From Acidobacteriota bacterium (GTDB lineage: Bacteria > Acidobacteriota > JAAYUB01): a DNA stretch of 64,000 bases. This document shows, piece by piece, positions 7,663 to 16,244 of the stretch (position 1 is the stretch's first letter; each line of letters begins with the position of its first letter). The DNA lies in the NCBI GenBank assembly GCA_029565065.1, contig JAKQOW010000178.1, positions 1-64,000 on the forward strand, given 5' to 3'. The notes under the pieces are model-generated. The model worked only from the letters and a program-made list of their open reading frames with translations, did not search any database and was not told the DNA's origin. The position numbers and the translations under genes were made by a program.

Positions 7663-7825
7663 TGCGGCCCCCAAGTTCCGGGGCTCGATAAAGGGATTGA
7701 CCGCTGTGCGGCTCGGTCATAGAATGCGCGCAGATCTTCCGCCATCCAATTCGTTACATCTTCCATCCGTCCGTCGCGGGCGGGAGCGTGCATTCACCGT
7801 CGGAGCCGCATGCAGGAGGTGGGCC

Positions 7826-9058
7826 ATGGCCGAGGCAGCCGTCCGGGTCCTGTTCATCAGCGGGTCCATCGGACTGGGCCACGTCAGCCGGGACGTGGCC
7901 ATCGTCCGCGCGCTGCGGGAGCGACGCGCCGGAGTCCAGGTCGACTGGCTGGCGGCGGCGCCCGCCGACGGCTACCTGCGTGACGCGGGCGAGCGCCTCT
8001 TGCCAGAGTCCGCCGAGCTGGCCGACGAGAGCGCCCTGGCTGAGGCGGCCGCCGAGGGGGCGCAACTCAGCCTCGTCCGTTACGCTTTCGGGGCGATGCG
8101 GCACTGGTCGCGGAACGTGGAAGTCCTCAAGCGGGTCACGGCGGCGCAGCCCTACGACTTGGTCGTCGGTGACGAGACGTATGAGGTCAGCCTCGCCTTG
8201 AAGAAAAATCCCGCCCTTAAGACGTTCCCGTTCGTGATGATCTTCGATTTCGCCGGATTCCAGCCCGTGACATCCCGGCCCATGGAACGCCTCGGCGTCT
8301 GGTTCTGGAACCATGCCTGGTCGAAGGGCTACCGGCAGAAACCCCGCCACGTGGACATGAGCCTGTTCATCGGCGAGCTCGATGACATCCCGGACACCCC
8401 GTTCGGCCTCGGACTCCCCAACCGCCGCGACTGGGCCCGGGCGAGGTGCCGGTTCGTGGGCTATATCCTGCCCTTCGACCCGACCGCCTTTCGCGACCCA
8501 GCGGCGGTGAAACGCCGTCTGGGCTACGGGCCGGAGCCCCTGGTGATCGCCGCCATCGGCGGCACGGCGATCGGCCGCGAACTGCTGGAGCTCGCCGCCC
8601 GGTCGTACCCGGCGCTCCGGGAACGGGTACCGGGCGTGCGGCTGGTACTGGTGTGCGGGCCGCGCCTGCCGGTCTCTGCCGTCGCGGCACCGCCCGGTGT
8701 GGAGGTCCACGGCTACGTCCCGGCGCTCTACGAGCATTTCGCCGCCAGTGACGCGGTGGTGACCCAGGGGGGCGGCACGGCGACGTTGGAACTCACCGTG
8801 CTCCGGCGGCCGTTCATTTTCTTCCCGGTGGAGGGGCATTGCGAACAGGAGTTCGCCGTGGCCGATCGGCTCGCCCGCCATGGCGCCGGCCGCCGGTTGG
8901 CCCTTTCCACCACCACGCCGGAGTTATTGGCCCGGACGATAGCCGCACAGCTCGCCGCCACGCCCGACTACCCGCCCGTGTCCGCGGACGGCGCTCGGCG
9001 CGCCGCGGAGCTCCTGGACGGATTGCTCCAGTCCACCAGGCCGGAGACTCGGGGATAG
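7826..9058 (+). CDS. Glycosyltransferase, GT-B fold (MurG/GT1-like)
   Basis: Encodes 410 residues. The ATG at 7826 follows AGGAGGTGGGCC; an upstream in-frame extension to 7697 runs into repeat DNA and is rejected. The N-terminal half starts VLFISGSIGLGHVSRDVAIVRAL, the typical glycine-rich, His-containing start of UDP-sugar glycosyltransferases. The C-terminal half has GYVPALYEHFAASDAVVTQGGGTATLELTVLRRPFIFFPVEGHCEQ, matching the nucleotide-sugar site of the GT28/GT1 family (QGGG with a following Glu/Gln block). It lacks membrane segments and probably acts at the cytoplasmic membrane face. The acceptor is unknown, and flanking genes give no hint. Confidence 0.85.
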   Translation: MAEAAVRVLFISGSIGLGHVSRDVAIVRALRERRAGVQVDWLAAAPADGYLRDAGERLLPESAELADESALAEAAAEGAQLSLVRYAFGAMRHWSRNVEVLKRVTAAQPYDLVVGDETYEVSLALKKNPALKTFPFVMIFDFAGFQPVTSRPMERLGVWFWNHAWSKGYRQKPRHVDMSLFIGELDDIPDTPFGLGLPNRRDWARARCRFVGYILPFDPTAFRDPAAVKRRLGYGPEPLVIAAIGGTAIGRELLELAARSYPALRERVPGVRLVLVCGPRLPVSAVAAPPGVEVHGYVPALYEHFAASDAVVTQGGGTATLELTVLRRPFIFFPVEGHCEQEFAVADRLARHGAGRRLALSTTTPELLARTIAAQLAATPDYPPVSADGARRAAELLDGLLQSTRPETRG

Positions 9059-9211
9059 GGGTTCGGGACCAAGCGGTTTCGCCTTAATACACGGAGGCCG
9101 CAAGCCCATCTTCTGATCAGTCATTGATCACTTTTAATCTGTGAATTTTTTTCCCCCCCGGTTGGATCGCCGGAGGGCGGTTCACCCGGTGTGACTTCGT
9201 GGCCCGGCCCC

Positions 9212-9505
9212 CGACCCGCCGGGCGGATCGAATGTTGATCGCCCCGGGCGTGAGCCCGGGGCTCGGGTCGCCGGCCATCGCCAGAGAGCGACCCGCAAGG
9301 CGGATCGAATGTGGTCCTGACCTCGATGAAAATCACGGATTGCCACGCGCAGGCGATCTGCAGGCTTCGGAACCACCCCTGCCCCCCCCACGCACTCGAT
9401 CATATTCGACCCGCTCCGCGGGTCGTCCCGGCTCACAGCGGGGCGGAACAAATCCCGGATTTCACCCGGGGCTACCCAGGTTCGACCCGCATGCCGCGGG
9501 TCGTC
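9212..9505. repeat. Cluster of REP-like palindromes
   Basis: Four copies of an imperfect palindrome with consensus TTCGAyCCGC, short loop, GCGGGTCG occur here: two in reverse orientation (9212-9232 and 9289-9310) and two forward (9405-9427 and 9481-9505). Between them sit a perfect hairpin GCCCCGGGC/GCCCGGGGC (9241-9262) and a smaller one (CCCGG/CCGGG, from 9454). The paired inverted and direct arrangement is what REP/BIME clusters look like. No coding signal was found in 9059-9680. Confidence 0.7.
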
Positions 9506-9689
9506 GGAGGAGTTCTTCCAGGAAGATACCTAAACCATGCGGAAGCGGCGCGAGAGCCATCCCTGCAGTGTTCACCGCGGTGAATCGAGTTGTGACTTCG
9601 GATTATTGGTTATTGATGATTGCCTATATTTGATTGGCTATTTGGAAGCGAGATGGGATGTGCCGGGGCTCCGCCAGATTGGGATCAGG

Positions 9690-9897
9690 ATTACGAGCAC
9701 GAGACATGAGCGGGATTTACGAGGAGAGCTCTGGGGTTTGAGAACCAGGACCCAGAACCCAGGTCCCAGGTCCGACTATTGTTGATGGTTGATAGTTGAT
9801 GGTTGATCCTTGGTGGCAAGTGCCGAGCCCCGAACCCCGAACCGCGAGACCCGGTGGCTGGGAACGAGCCTCGAGCCTCTAGTCTCTAGCCTCGAGC
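9690..9897. repeat. Composite heptamer-repeat cassette, forward polarity
   Basis: Order: degenerate GATTAC-type units (9690-9725), CCCAGGT heptamers (9742-9773), reverse AACCATC (GATGGTT) heptamers (9777-9807), a constant CCTTGGTGGCAAGTGCCGAG spacer, CCGAACC heptamers (9827-9850), and CCTCGAG heptamers (9866-9897). The last array touches the stop codon of the reverse-strand radical SAM gene. The 9742-9875 part is nearly identical to 22080-22206 and to the reverse complement of 6624-6757. Confidence 0.9.
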
Positions 9898-10773
9898 TCA
9901 GTACTGGTCCAGCGGGCGGATTTGCGACAGCGGCAGGTCGCGGAAGGCGGCGAGGCCGGCGGCGATCTCCGTCAGCAGGCGGTCGCGGTCGCGGCTCAGG
10001 ATCCCGCGCAGCGGCAGGAAATTCGAGGCGTGGTCGCTCCGGAACACGGCGCGGCGGCAGCGCACCTCCCCGACGAAGGCGCCGAGTTCGGCCAGCAACC
10101 CGGCCGCGTCCAGCGGCTCGAAGCCGTCGCCGAACGCGGTCCGGAAGCGGCGGCCGCCGGGGGGCAGGCCAAGCACCAGCGTGGAGACGTACTCGGGGTC
10201 CACGGCGCTGACCACCGCCGCCGAGCCGGCGGCGTGGGCGGCACTCAGGGCGCGTCCGCCCAGCCCGTTGATGACCATGACCGACACCCGCAAGCCGGCG
10301 GCGCGGGCCCGCCGCAACGCTTCGACGGTGGACGCCGCAGTCTCCCCCTTGCGCACCCGCCGCAGCACCTCGTCGTCGCCCGACTCGATGCCGGCGTAGA
10401 CGAGCCCGAGCCCCGCCGCCGCCAGGTCGCCCAGCTCGGCGTCGCTCTTGGCTCGGATGTTGCGGGGTGAGGCATAGGCGGAGATGCGGTTCAGATCCGG
10501 GAAGTGCGTCCGGATCCGGTCCAGGACGGCCAGGAGGTGTTCCGTGTCGGCCGCCAGCGGGTCGCCGTCGGCCAGGAAGACGCGGCGCACCGGCCAGCCG
10601 GAACGGGCGGCGGCGGCGAGCCAGGCGTCGACTTCAGCGAGCGGCGTCACCGCGTAGCGCCGGTCGGTGTACATCTCGCAGAAGGCGCACCGGTTCCAGG
10701 AGCAGCCGGCGGTCACCGGCAGGATGAGCGATTCCGCCTCGCTGGGCGGCCGGTAAACGGGCGCCTCACGCAT
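9898..10773 (-). CDS. Radical SAM protein with CX4CX2C cluster motif
   Basis: Encodes 291 residues. The cluster motif is GCSWNRCAFC (Cys24, Cys29, Cys32), i.e. CX4CX2C instead of the usual CX3CX2C. It is followed by radical SAM landmarks: FLADGDPL, a RISAYASP block, GLVYAGIESGDDEVL (the GGE/GIES region) and VSVMVINGLGG. No auxiliary cluster or B12-binding domain is visible. Its ATG lies inside the end of valS (8-bp overlap), so translation is coupled to valyl-tRNA synthetase, though no functional link is obvious. Substrate is unknown. Confidence 0.85.
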   Translation of the reverse strand: MREAPVYRPPSEAESLILPVTAGCSWNRCAFCEMYTDRRYAVTPLAEVDAWLAAAARSGWPVRRVFLADGDPLAADTEHLLAVLDRIRTHFPDLNRISAYASPRNIRAKSDAELGDLAAAGLGLVYAGIESGDDEVLRRVRKGETAASTVEALRRARAAGLRVSVMVINGLGGRALSAAHAAGSAAVVSAVDPEYVSTLVLGLPPGGRRFRTAFGDGFEPLDAAGLLAELGAFVGEVRCRRAVFRSDHASNFLPLRGILSRDRDRLLTEIAAGLAAFRDLPLSQIRPLDQY

Positions 10774-13700
10774 CCAGGCGGGCCAGCGCCTCGAGGATCG
10801 AGGCTTTCTGGAGCTCGTACTTGGCCAGCCGCTGGCGGTTTTCCTCGACCACTTCAGCCGGGGCGCGGGAGACGAAGCTGTCGTTGGACAGCTTCTTGCT
10901 GAAGATGGTGATCTCCTTCTCCACCCGCGTCAGTTCGCCTTTGAGGCGCTGCCGCTCGGCGGCCTCGTCGATGACGTCGTGGACGAAGATCTGGATCCGC
11001 TCCACCACCACCGAGGCCGCGCCGCGCGGCCGCACCGCCGCCGGGTCCAGGCGCAGGTCGGCCACGCCGGCGAGGTGCCGGATGACATGGGCCTCGGCGC
11101 GGAGCGCCTCGAGCCGGTCCTCGGGCGGGCGCAGGGTGATGGTGAGCGCCGTCGTGGCGGCGACGCGCTGGGTGTTGCGCACCTCGCGGATGGCCGAGGT
11201 GAGCGCCTGCACCGTGGTGAAGGCGGCGAGCAGGTCCGGATTGTCCAGCTCCGGCACGGGCCGCGGCCACGGGGCGGCGGCGATCATGGGTGCGGCGTCG
11301 GCCGGCGCCAGTCCGGCCAGCCCCCGCATCGGGAGCACCTCGTTGAGTTCCTGGTAGATCGCCTCGGTGATGTAGGGGATCATGGGCTGGAGCAGCCGCA
11401 GCACCACGTCGAGGCAGTGGGCCACCACCAGCCGGGCCGTGTTGGCGGATGGGTCGTCCGGGTCCTGCAGACGCGGCTTGACCAGTTCCAGGTACCAGTC
11501 GCAGAGCGACCCCCACATGAAGTCGCGCGCCGCGCCGACGGCCACGCTGGGATTGTAGTCGGCCAGCCCGGCGGTGACCGCGCGCACCGCCTCGTTGAGC
11601 GCCGCCAGGATCCAGCGGTCCTCCAGGGCGAGATCCGACAGCCGCAGCGGCGCCATGCGGGCGCCGGCCAGGTTGCCCAAGGCGAACCGGGCGGTGTTCC
11701 ACAGCTTGGTGCAGAAGCGCCGCCCCTCGACGAAGCGCTCGCTCACCAGCTTGGCCGTGGGGATGTCGGGCATGGTGCCCAGCACGTCAAACTCCTCGCG
11801 GCAGCCGGCGCACAGGTAGGTGAAGATGCTGCGACCGTGCCGCGTTTCGGCAAGGTCGTTGTGGTGGGCGCAGTGGGGGCAGACCGCCGTGACGGGGAGC
11901 CGGATGTCCTGGTTGCCCGTCTGCATGTCGCAGAGAATGTACCGCATGGCGTCGGTGCCGTACTCCTCGATGATGTCCACGGGATCGATGCCGTTCCCCT
12001 TTGACTTGCTCATCCGCTCACCCTTGCCATCGAGGATGTTCGCGTGGATGAACACGTCGCTGAACGGGATGTCGCCCAGGTTGTACAGGCCCATGATCAC
12101 CATCCGCGCCACCCACAGGGTGATGATGTCGCGGGCGGTGACGAGGCAGGAGCCGGGATAGTAGTAGGCGAGGCAGTCGTCGCGGCCGTCGGCGGCGCCG
12201 AGCGGCGCGCCCCCCTCGGTGTCGGCGGTGGCCGGGTCGGGCCAGCCCAGGGTGGAAAACGGCCAGATCGAGGAGGAGAACCAGGTGTCGAGCACGTCCT
12301 CGTCGCGGCGGTAGCCGAGCGACTCGAGGGCGGCGAAGAGCGCCGGGTCGTCCTCGAGCAGGGTCACGTCCACGAGGCAGGGCGCGGACGGCGCGCCCCC
12401 CAGGCCGTCCGCGTCGGCGGCGGCGCCGATGCGCACCGACCGCTCCGCCTCGGGCAGGAACGCCCGCACCGCGGCCAGTTCCGGCCGGCCCAGCACCGCG
12501 GCGAATCCCGGCTCCGCCAGCGCGGCGGCCAGGGCGCCGAGCGTGGTCCGAAGCGACCAGACGGGGATGCGGTGCCCCCACCAGAGCTGCCGGCTGATGG
12601 GCCAGTCGCGCTTCTCGCCGAGCCAGTCCAGGTAGGTCTTGACGAACCGCTCGGGGTGGAAGCGAACCCGGCCGTCGCTCACGGCATCCATGGCCGCCTG
12701 CACCAGGCCGGGGGCGGTGAACGCCTTCGGCGTGCCGCGACCCATGGCCACGCCGCCGGGCACGTCGCCCATGCGGATGAACCACTGGTCCGACAGGTAC
12801 GGCTCGATGGGCGTCTTGCTCCGGTCGCTGTGGCCGACCTCGATCTCGCGGTCCTCGACCGCCCCAAGCAGCCCCTGCGCCTTGAGATCGTGCACCACCT
12901 GTTCGCGGGCGACGAAGCGGTCCAGTCCCTGATAGGGGCCGGCGTTGGCGTTGAGGGTGCCGTCGGGATTGAGGATGTTGACGATGTCGATCGCCGCGCG
13001 GTGGCGCATCCAGACATCGTAGTCGTTGGGATCGTGAGCCGGGGTGATCTTGACGCAGCCGGAGCCGAGACCCGGCTTGGCCCACTCGTCGCAGATGAGC
13101 GGGATGGGCCGGTTCATGAGGGGGAGCATCACCTTCCGGCCGGCCCGGGCCATGTCGCGGAGCGCCAGCAGGCAGGGCAGCACGGTGCGGCGGCGTTCTT
13201 CCAGAGCCTCGAGTTGCCCGCGCAGGGCAGCCTGCTCGCGCGCCGGGGCGGCGGCCAGCGCTTGGTTCAGCGTTTCGATCTCGGCGGCGAGCGCCGCGTC
13301 GGGTTCCGGGTGGACGGCCACGGCGGTGTCGCCGAGCATCGTCTCGGGGCGGGTGGTGGCCACCTCGACGTGGTCCGGCTCGCCCGGCTGCGGATCGATC
13401 ACCGGATAGCGCAGGTGCCAGAAGTGGCCCTGGACCGTCTCGTGGTACACCTCGTCGTCGGAGATGCTGGTGCGCAGGAACGCATCCCAGTTCACCAACC
13501 GCTTGCCGCGGAAGATCAGGCCGTCGTCGAACATGCGGAAGAAGGTGTGGCGGACGGCCCGGGAGCAGACCTTGTCCATGGTGAAGCGCTTGCGTTCCCA
13601 GTCGCAGGAGCAGCCGATGCGCATGAGCTGCTCCAGGATCCGCGCCTGGTACTGGTCCTTCCAGGCCCAGATCCGCTCCACCAGGCCGTCGCGGCCCACG

Positions 13701-14035
13701 TCGTGCCGGGTGAGCCCTTCGAGCTCCTTCAGCCGCTTCTCCACCACCGCCTGGGTGGCGATGCCGGCGTGGTCGGTGCCGGGCATCCAGAGGGTGTTGT
13801 CCCCCTGCATCCGGTGCCAGCGGATGAGCACGTCCTGCATGGAGTTGTCCATGGCGTGCCCCATGTGCAGGGCCCCGGTCACGTTGGGCAGCGGCATCAT
13901 GATGACGTAGCGGCGGTCGCGCGGCCGGTCGTCGGGCACGGCGTGGAAGGCTCCGGCGGCGCGCCACATGTCGTTGACGGACTTCTCGATCTCCGCCGGC
14001 TCATATGTTTTTGAGAGGGTGAACTTGCTACTCAT
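10766..14035 (-). CDS. valS: Valyl-tRNA synthetase with zinc-ribbon insertion
   Basis: Encodes 1089 residues, longer than the usual 880-950. The class I signatures are LHMGH near 57-61 and KSKGN-type MSKSKGN near 677, with the editing domain between them and the C-terminal tRNA-binding coiled coil at the end (LKGELTRVEKEITIF and onward). After the KMSKS loop, at about 716-745, an insertion carries CPHC and CAGC, which would form a zinc ribbon just before the ERFVEGRRFCTKLWN block. Start at 14035 has GAGGAAG upstream. It charges tRNA-Val in the cytoplasm. The radical SAM gene overlaps its stop codon. Confidence 0.97.
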   Translation of the reverse strand: MSSKFTLSKTYEPAEIEKSVNDMWRAAGAFHAVPDDRPRDRRYVIMMPLPNVTGALHMGHAMDNSMQDVLIRWHRMQGDNTLWMPGTDHAGIATQAVVEKRLKELEGLTRHDVGRDGLVERIWAWKDQYQARILEQLMRIGCSCDWERKRFTMDKVCSRAVRHTFFRMFDDGLIFRGKRLVNWDAFLRTSISDDEVYHETVQGHFWHLRYPVIDPQPGEPDHVEVATTRPETMLGDTAVAVHPEPDAALAAEIETLNQALAAAPAREQAALRGQLEALEERRRTVLPCLLALRDMARAGRKVMLPLMNRPIPLICDEWAKPGLGSGCVKITPAHDPNDYDVWMRHRAAIDIVNILNPDGTLNANAGPYQGLDRFVAREQVVHDLKAQGLLGAVEDREIEVGHSDRSKTPIEPYLSDQWFIRMGDVPGGVAMGRGTPKAFTAPGLVQAAMDAVSDGRVRFHPERFVKTYLDWLGEKRDWPISRQLWWGHRIPVWSLRTTLGALAAALAEPGFAAVLGRPELAAVRAFLPEAERSVRIGAAADADGLGGAPSAPCLVDVTLLEDDPALFAALESLGYRRDEDVLDTWFSSSIWPFSTLGWPDPATADTEGGAPLGAADGRDDCLAYYYPGSCLVTARDIITLWVARMVIMGLYNLGDIPFSDVFIHANILDGKGERMSKSKGNGIDPVDIIEEYGTDAMRYILCDMQTGNQDIRLPVTAVCPHCAHHNDLAETRHGRSIFTYLCAGCREEFDVLGTMPDIPTAKLVSERFVEGRRFCTKLWNTARFALGNLAGARMAPLRLSDLALEDRWILAALNEAVRAVTAGLADYNPSVAVGAARDFMWGSLCDWYLELVKPRLQDPDDPSANTARLVVAHCLDVVLRLLQPMIPYITEAIYQELNEVLPMRGLAGLAPADAAPMIAAAPWPRPVPELDNPDLLAAFTTVQALTSAIREVRNTQRVAATTALTITLRPPEDRLEALRAEAHVIRHLAGVADLRLDPAAVRPRGAASVVVERIQIFVHDVIDEAAERQRLKGELTRVEKEITIFSKKLSNDSFVSRAPAEVVEENRQRLAKYELQKASILEALARLDA

Positions 14036-14099
14036 GGTCGCTTCCTCAAGAGAATAAAGAGGATTACTCTACTCCAGCCGCTTGGCAAAAGCAAGGTTA

Positions 14100-14303
14100 G
14101 AGGCTCGGGGCTCGGGGCTCGGGGCTCGCGGTTCGGGTCTTCCCGTTTATCTGATGCTTCCCGTCTTACGTCTTACGTCTTAAGTCTCTCGTCTCCCGTT
14201 TCTCGATTCACCGACTCACCGCCCGCCAAATGACCAAATCATGTTTGAACATGTTTGGTGATCAATGAATTGTTTTGTAATCTTCGTGTCTTTGTGGTGA
14301 ATC
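14100..14303. repeat. CCGAACC-type and GTCTTAC heptamer arrays
   Basis: GGGCTCG-type heptamers, a variant of the reverse CCGAACC array, occupy about 14100-14140. A degenerate heptamer array that drifts from GTCTTAC through GTCTCTC and GTCTCCC to GATTCAC occupies 14164-14219. A TTCGTGTCTTTGTGGTGAAT block lies at 14284-14303, reaching almost to the 3' end of the yfiT-like gene. The remaining bases of the gap show nothing identifiable. Confidence 0.8.
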
Positions 14304-14311
14304 CGCTTTCG

Positions 14312-14845
14312 TCACCAACTTTCCCGCCGGCGCAGCTCGGTGATGTGAGCGGTGTGATGCCGGCCGTGCCAGGCATAGAGGACCAGCAGGAAGTCCAGCG
14401 TCAGCGTGGCCTGGCGCTCGGGATGATAAACCGTACGCCGGAAATCGTCCGGCGCCATGGTCCGCATCAGCATGGCCCAGCGGCGGTGCAGCGCGTCCAG
14501 CAGGTTGAGCGACAGTTCGCCCGGCGCCGCGATGGCGTCGGGTGTCTCGGCCCAGCGGCTCTCGGCATACGGCTTGATGGTGGGATTGTCCTCGGTCAGG
14601 GCCAGCTTGAACCGAATGAAGGCGTTGAGGTGGGCGTCGGCCAAGTGGTGGACCACCTGGCGGATCGTCCAGCCGCCGGGCCGGTACGGCGTGCCCCAGC
14701 GCAGCGCGTCGAGCCCGGCGACGGCCTCCCGGATCCGCTGCGGCTGGGTGGCGATCTCTTCGATGAGCGCGGCGCGCCGCTCCGGTGACAGGGAATCCTC
14801 CGGCGTGAACGGGCCGATGGGATAGCGCAGATCGGGATCGGACAT
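14312..14845 (-). CDS. yfiT: YfiT/BstA-family metal-dependent transferase (DinB fold)
   Basis: Encodes 177 residues from ATG at 14845, with GGAGG four bases upstream. It carries the family hallmarks of the YfiT/bacillithiol S-transferase branch of the DinB superfamily: RYPIGPF near the start, GGWTIRQVVHHLADAH (His66/His67), FIRFKLALTEDNPTIKPY, and a C-terminal WHGRHHTAHI helix with the remaining metal-binding His residues (about 160-167). Firmicute members transfer low-molecular-weight thiols to electrophiles; whether this organism makes bacillithiol cannot be told here. It is a stand-alone gene between repeat arrays. Confidence 0.88.
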   Translation of the reverse strand: MSDPDLRYPIGPFTPEDSLSPERRAALIEEIATQPQRIREAVAGLDALRWGTPYRPGGWTIRQVVHHLADAHLNAFIRFKLALTEDNPTIKPYAESRWAETPDAIAAPGELSLNLLDALHRRWAMLMRTMAPDDFRRTVYHPERQATLTLDFLLVLYAWHGRHHTAHITELRRRESW

Positions 14846-14862
14846 AACACCTCCGAGAATCT

Positions 14863-14941
14863 GTTGATAGTTGATGGTTGATTGTTGGGAGAGGAGTGAT
14901 CTTTCACGACCGACCATCAACCATCAACTATCAACTATCAA
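14863..14941. repeat. Inverted AACCATC heptamer arrays forming a hairpin
   Basis: A GATGGTT-type array (14863-14886) faces an AACCATC-type array (14912-14941). Twenty bases, 14863-14882, are perfectly complementary to 14916-14935, leaving a 33-base loop. The element lies between the start of the yfiT-like gene and the end of the molbindin gene. It is the only site in the window where one heptamer type meets itself in inverted orientation. Confidence 0.85.
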
Positions 14942-14968
14942 CCGTAACAGGTGTCGCCAGCCGTTCGG

Positions 14969-15178
14969 TCAGTCGACGGCGACCATGACGCTGGACGCCT
15001 TGATCACCGCGTAGGCCGGCTTCCCCACCTCCAGGCCCAAACGGTCGCAGGCGGTCTTGGTGATGATCGCGACCACCTCGACCCCGTCGGCCAGGCGGAT
15101 GACCACCTCCGTGTTCACCGCGCCGGCGTGGATCTTATGAACCGTACCCTTGAGGACGTTCCGGGCGCTGAGTTTCAT
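14969..15178 (-). CDS. Molbindin-like Mop (TOBE) domain protein
   Basis: Encodes 69 residues, the size of a single Mop domain: MKLSARNVLKGTVHKI, then AVNTEVVIRLADG and a VVAIITKTACDRLGLEVG segment ending KASSVMVAVD. Such molbindins bind molybdate or tungstate as oligomers in the cytoplasm for storage or sensing. The ribosome site AGGAGG lies 5 bases before the ATG. That ATG overlaps the stop codon of the nitrilase gene (ATGA), so the two are translated together, an unexpected pairing. Molybdenum enzymes also occur at the right end of the window. Confidence 0.9.
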   Translation of the reverse strand: MKLSARNVLKGTVHKIHAGAVNTEVVIRLADGVEVVAIITKTACDRLGLEVGKPAYAVIKASSVMVAVD

Positions 15179-16197
15179 GTCCGCCTCCTTGCAGTTTTCC
15201 TATTGGATGCCGCGGCCGCGCCGGAGGTGTCGCCTCCGCGGGCGCGTCGCCGCACCACCGGCAGATTCGGCCGGGTGTTGACCCGGAGCTGAAACACGTC
15301 GGGGCGGGCGTAGTGGCCGGCCACGTCGAAGTCGAGCTTGCCCCGGACCACCTCGCCGAGATCCAGGTCGGCGAACAGGATTCCGGCCTGATCCCACAGC
15401 GGCCCGGCGAGCACCTCCCCCATGGGCGAGACGATGGCGCTGCCGCCCCGGCACAGCGTCTCCGGCTGCCCGCCGAGCTCCTCCAGCCCGGGGAGCCCCG
15501 GCGGATACATGGTCTTCGTGACGAACTGGTTGGCCCCCAGGACGAAGCACCGCCCCTCGCAGGCGATGTGGCGGAGCGTGGCCACCCAGGTGTCGCGGGC
15601 GTCGGCGGTGGGCGCCAGGTACACCTGGATTCCCTGGGCGTAGAGCGCCATCCGCGCCAGCGGCATGTAGTTCTCCCAGCAGACCAGGCCGCCGATGCGG
15701 CCGAGCGGCGTGTCGTGAACGACGAGGGTGCTGCCGTCCCCTTCCCCCCAGACCAGCCGCTCGGCGCCGGTGGGTTTGAGCTTGCGGTGCACGCCGAGCA
15801 GCCGGCCGTCCGCGCCGAAGTGCAGCAGCGAGCAGTAGAGCGTGCCGCGGCCGAACGCCCCGTCGCGCTCCACCACGCCCACCGCCGCCTGAACGCCCGC
15901 CGCGCGGCACGCCGCGCCGAGCGCCTCGACCGCCGGGCCGGGCACGGTCACGGCATTGTCCCAGCAGGTCTGCCACAGGAGCCGTCCCGCGGCATTGCGG
16001 CTCCCCACGCGCATCCCGAAACTCATCCCCCGGGGGTACCCGGGCACGAACGCCTCGGGGAGCAGCACCAGCCGGGCGCCGCCGGCGGCCGCCTCGCCGA
16101 TGAGCCGCACCGCCTGCGCCGTCGAGGCCTTGCCGTCAAAGAGCGCGGGCGCGGCCTGAACCACCGCCGCCCGGTAACGGATGAACGCGTCGCGCAC
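15175..16197 (-). CDS. Nitrilase (carbon-nitrogen hydrolase family)
   Basis: Encodes 340 residues. The catalytic triad is visible as Glu48 (LLPEAF), Lys139 (HRKLKPTGAERLVWGEGDG) and Cys173 (GGLVCWENYMPLAR). The WENY context after the cysteine and the RLVWGEGDG block are typical of true nitrilases acting on organic nitriles rather than amidases. The start is a GTG with only a weak ribosome site (GCGAGG), so the true N-terminus is a little uncertain. The C-terminal 25 residues are Arg/Ala-rich and probably disordered. Substrate is unknown. Confidence 0.92.
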   Translation of the reverse strand: MRDAFIRYRAAVVQAAPALFDGKASTAQAVRLIGEAAAGGARLVLLPEAFVPGYPRGMSFGMRVGSRNAAGRLLWQTCWDNAVTVPGPAVEALGAACRAAGVQAAVGVVERDGAFGRGTLYCSLLHFGADGRLLGVHRKLKPTGAERLVWGEGDGSTLVVHDTPLGRIGGLVCWENYMPLARMALYAQGIQVYLAPTADARDTWVATLRHIACEGRCFVLGANQFVTKTMYPPGLPGLEELGGQPETLCRGGSAIVSPMGEVLAGPLWDQAGILFADLDLGEVVRGKLDFDVAGHYARPDVFQLRVNTRPNLPVVRRRARGGDTSGAAAASNRKTARRRT

Positions 16198-16244
16198 GTC
16201 GGCCTCGCTTCCCCCGGCGGGCGCACCGTCCCGCCGGGATTAGA

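Noticed and set aside
14100..14219. Repeats as telomere-like or centromere-like sequence
   Set aside because: The arrays are dispersed in many small blocks between genes with varied units; nothing suggests a chromosome end or partition site.
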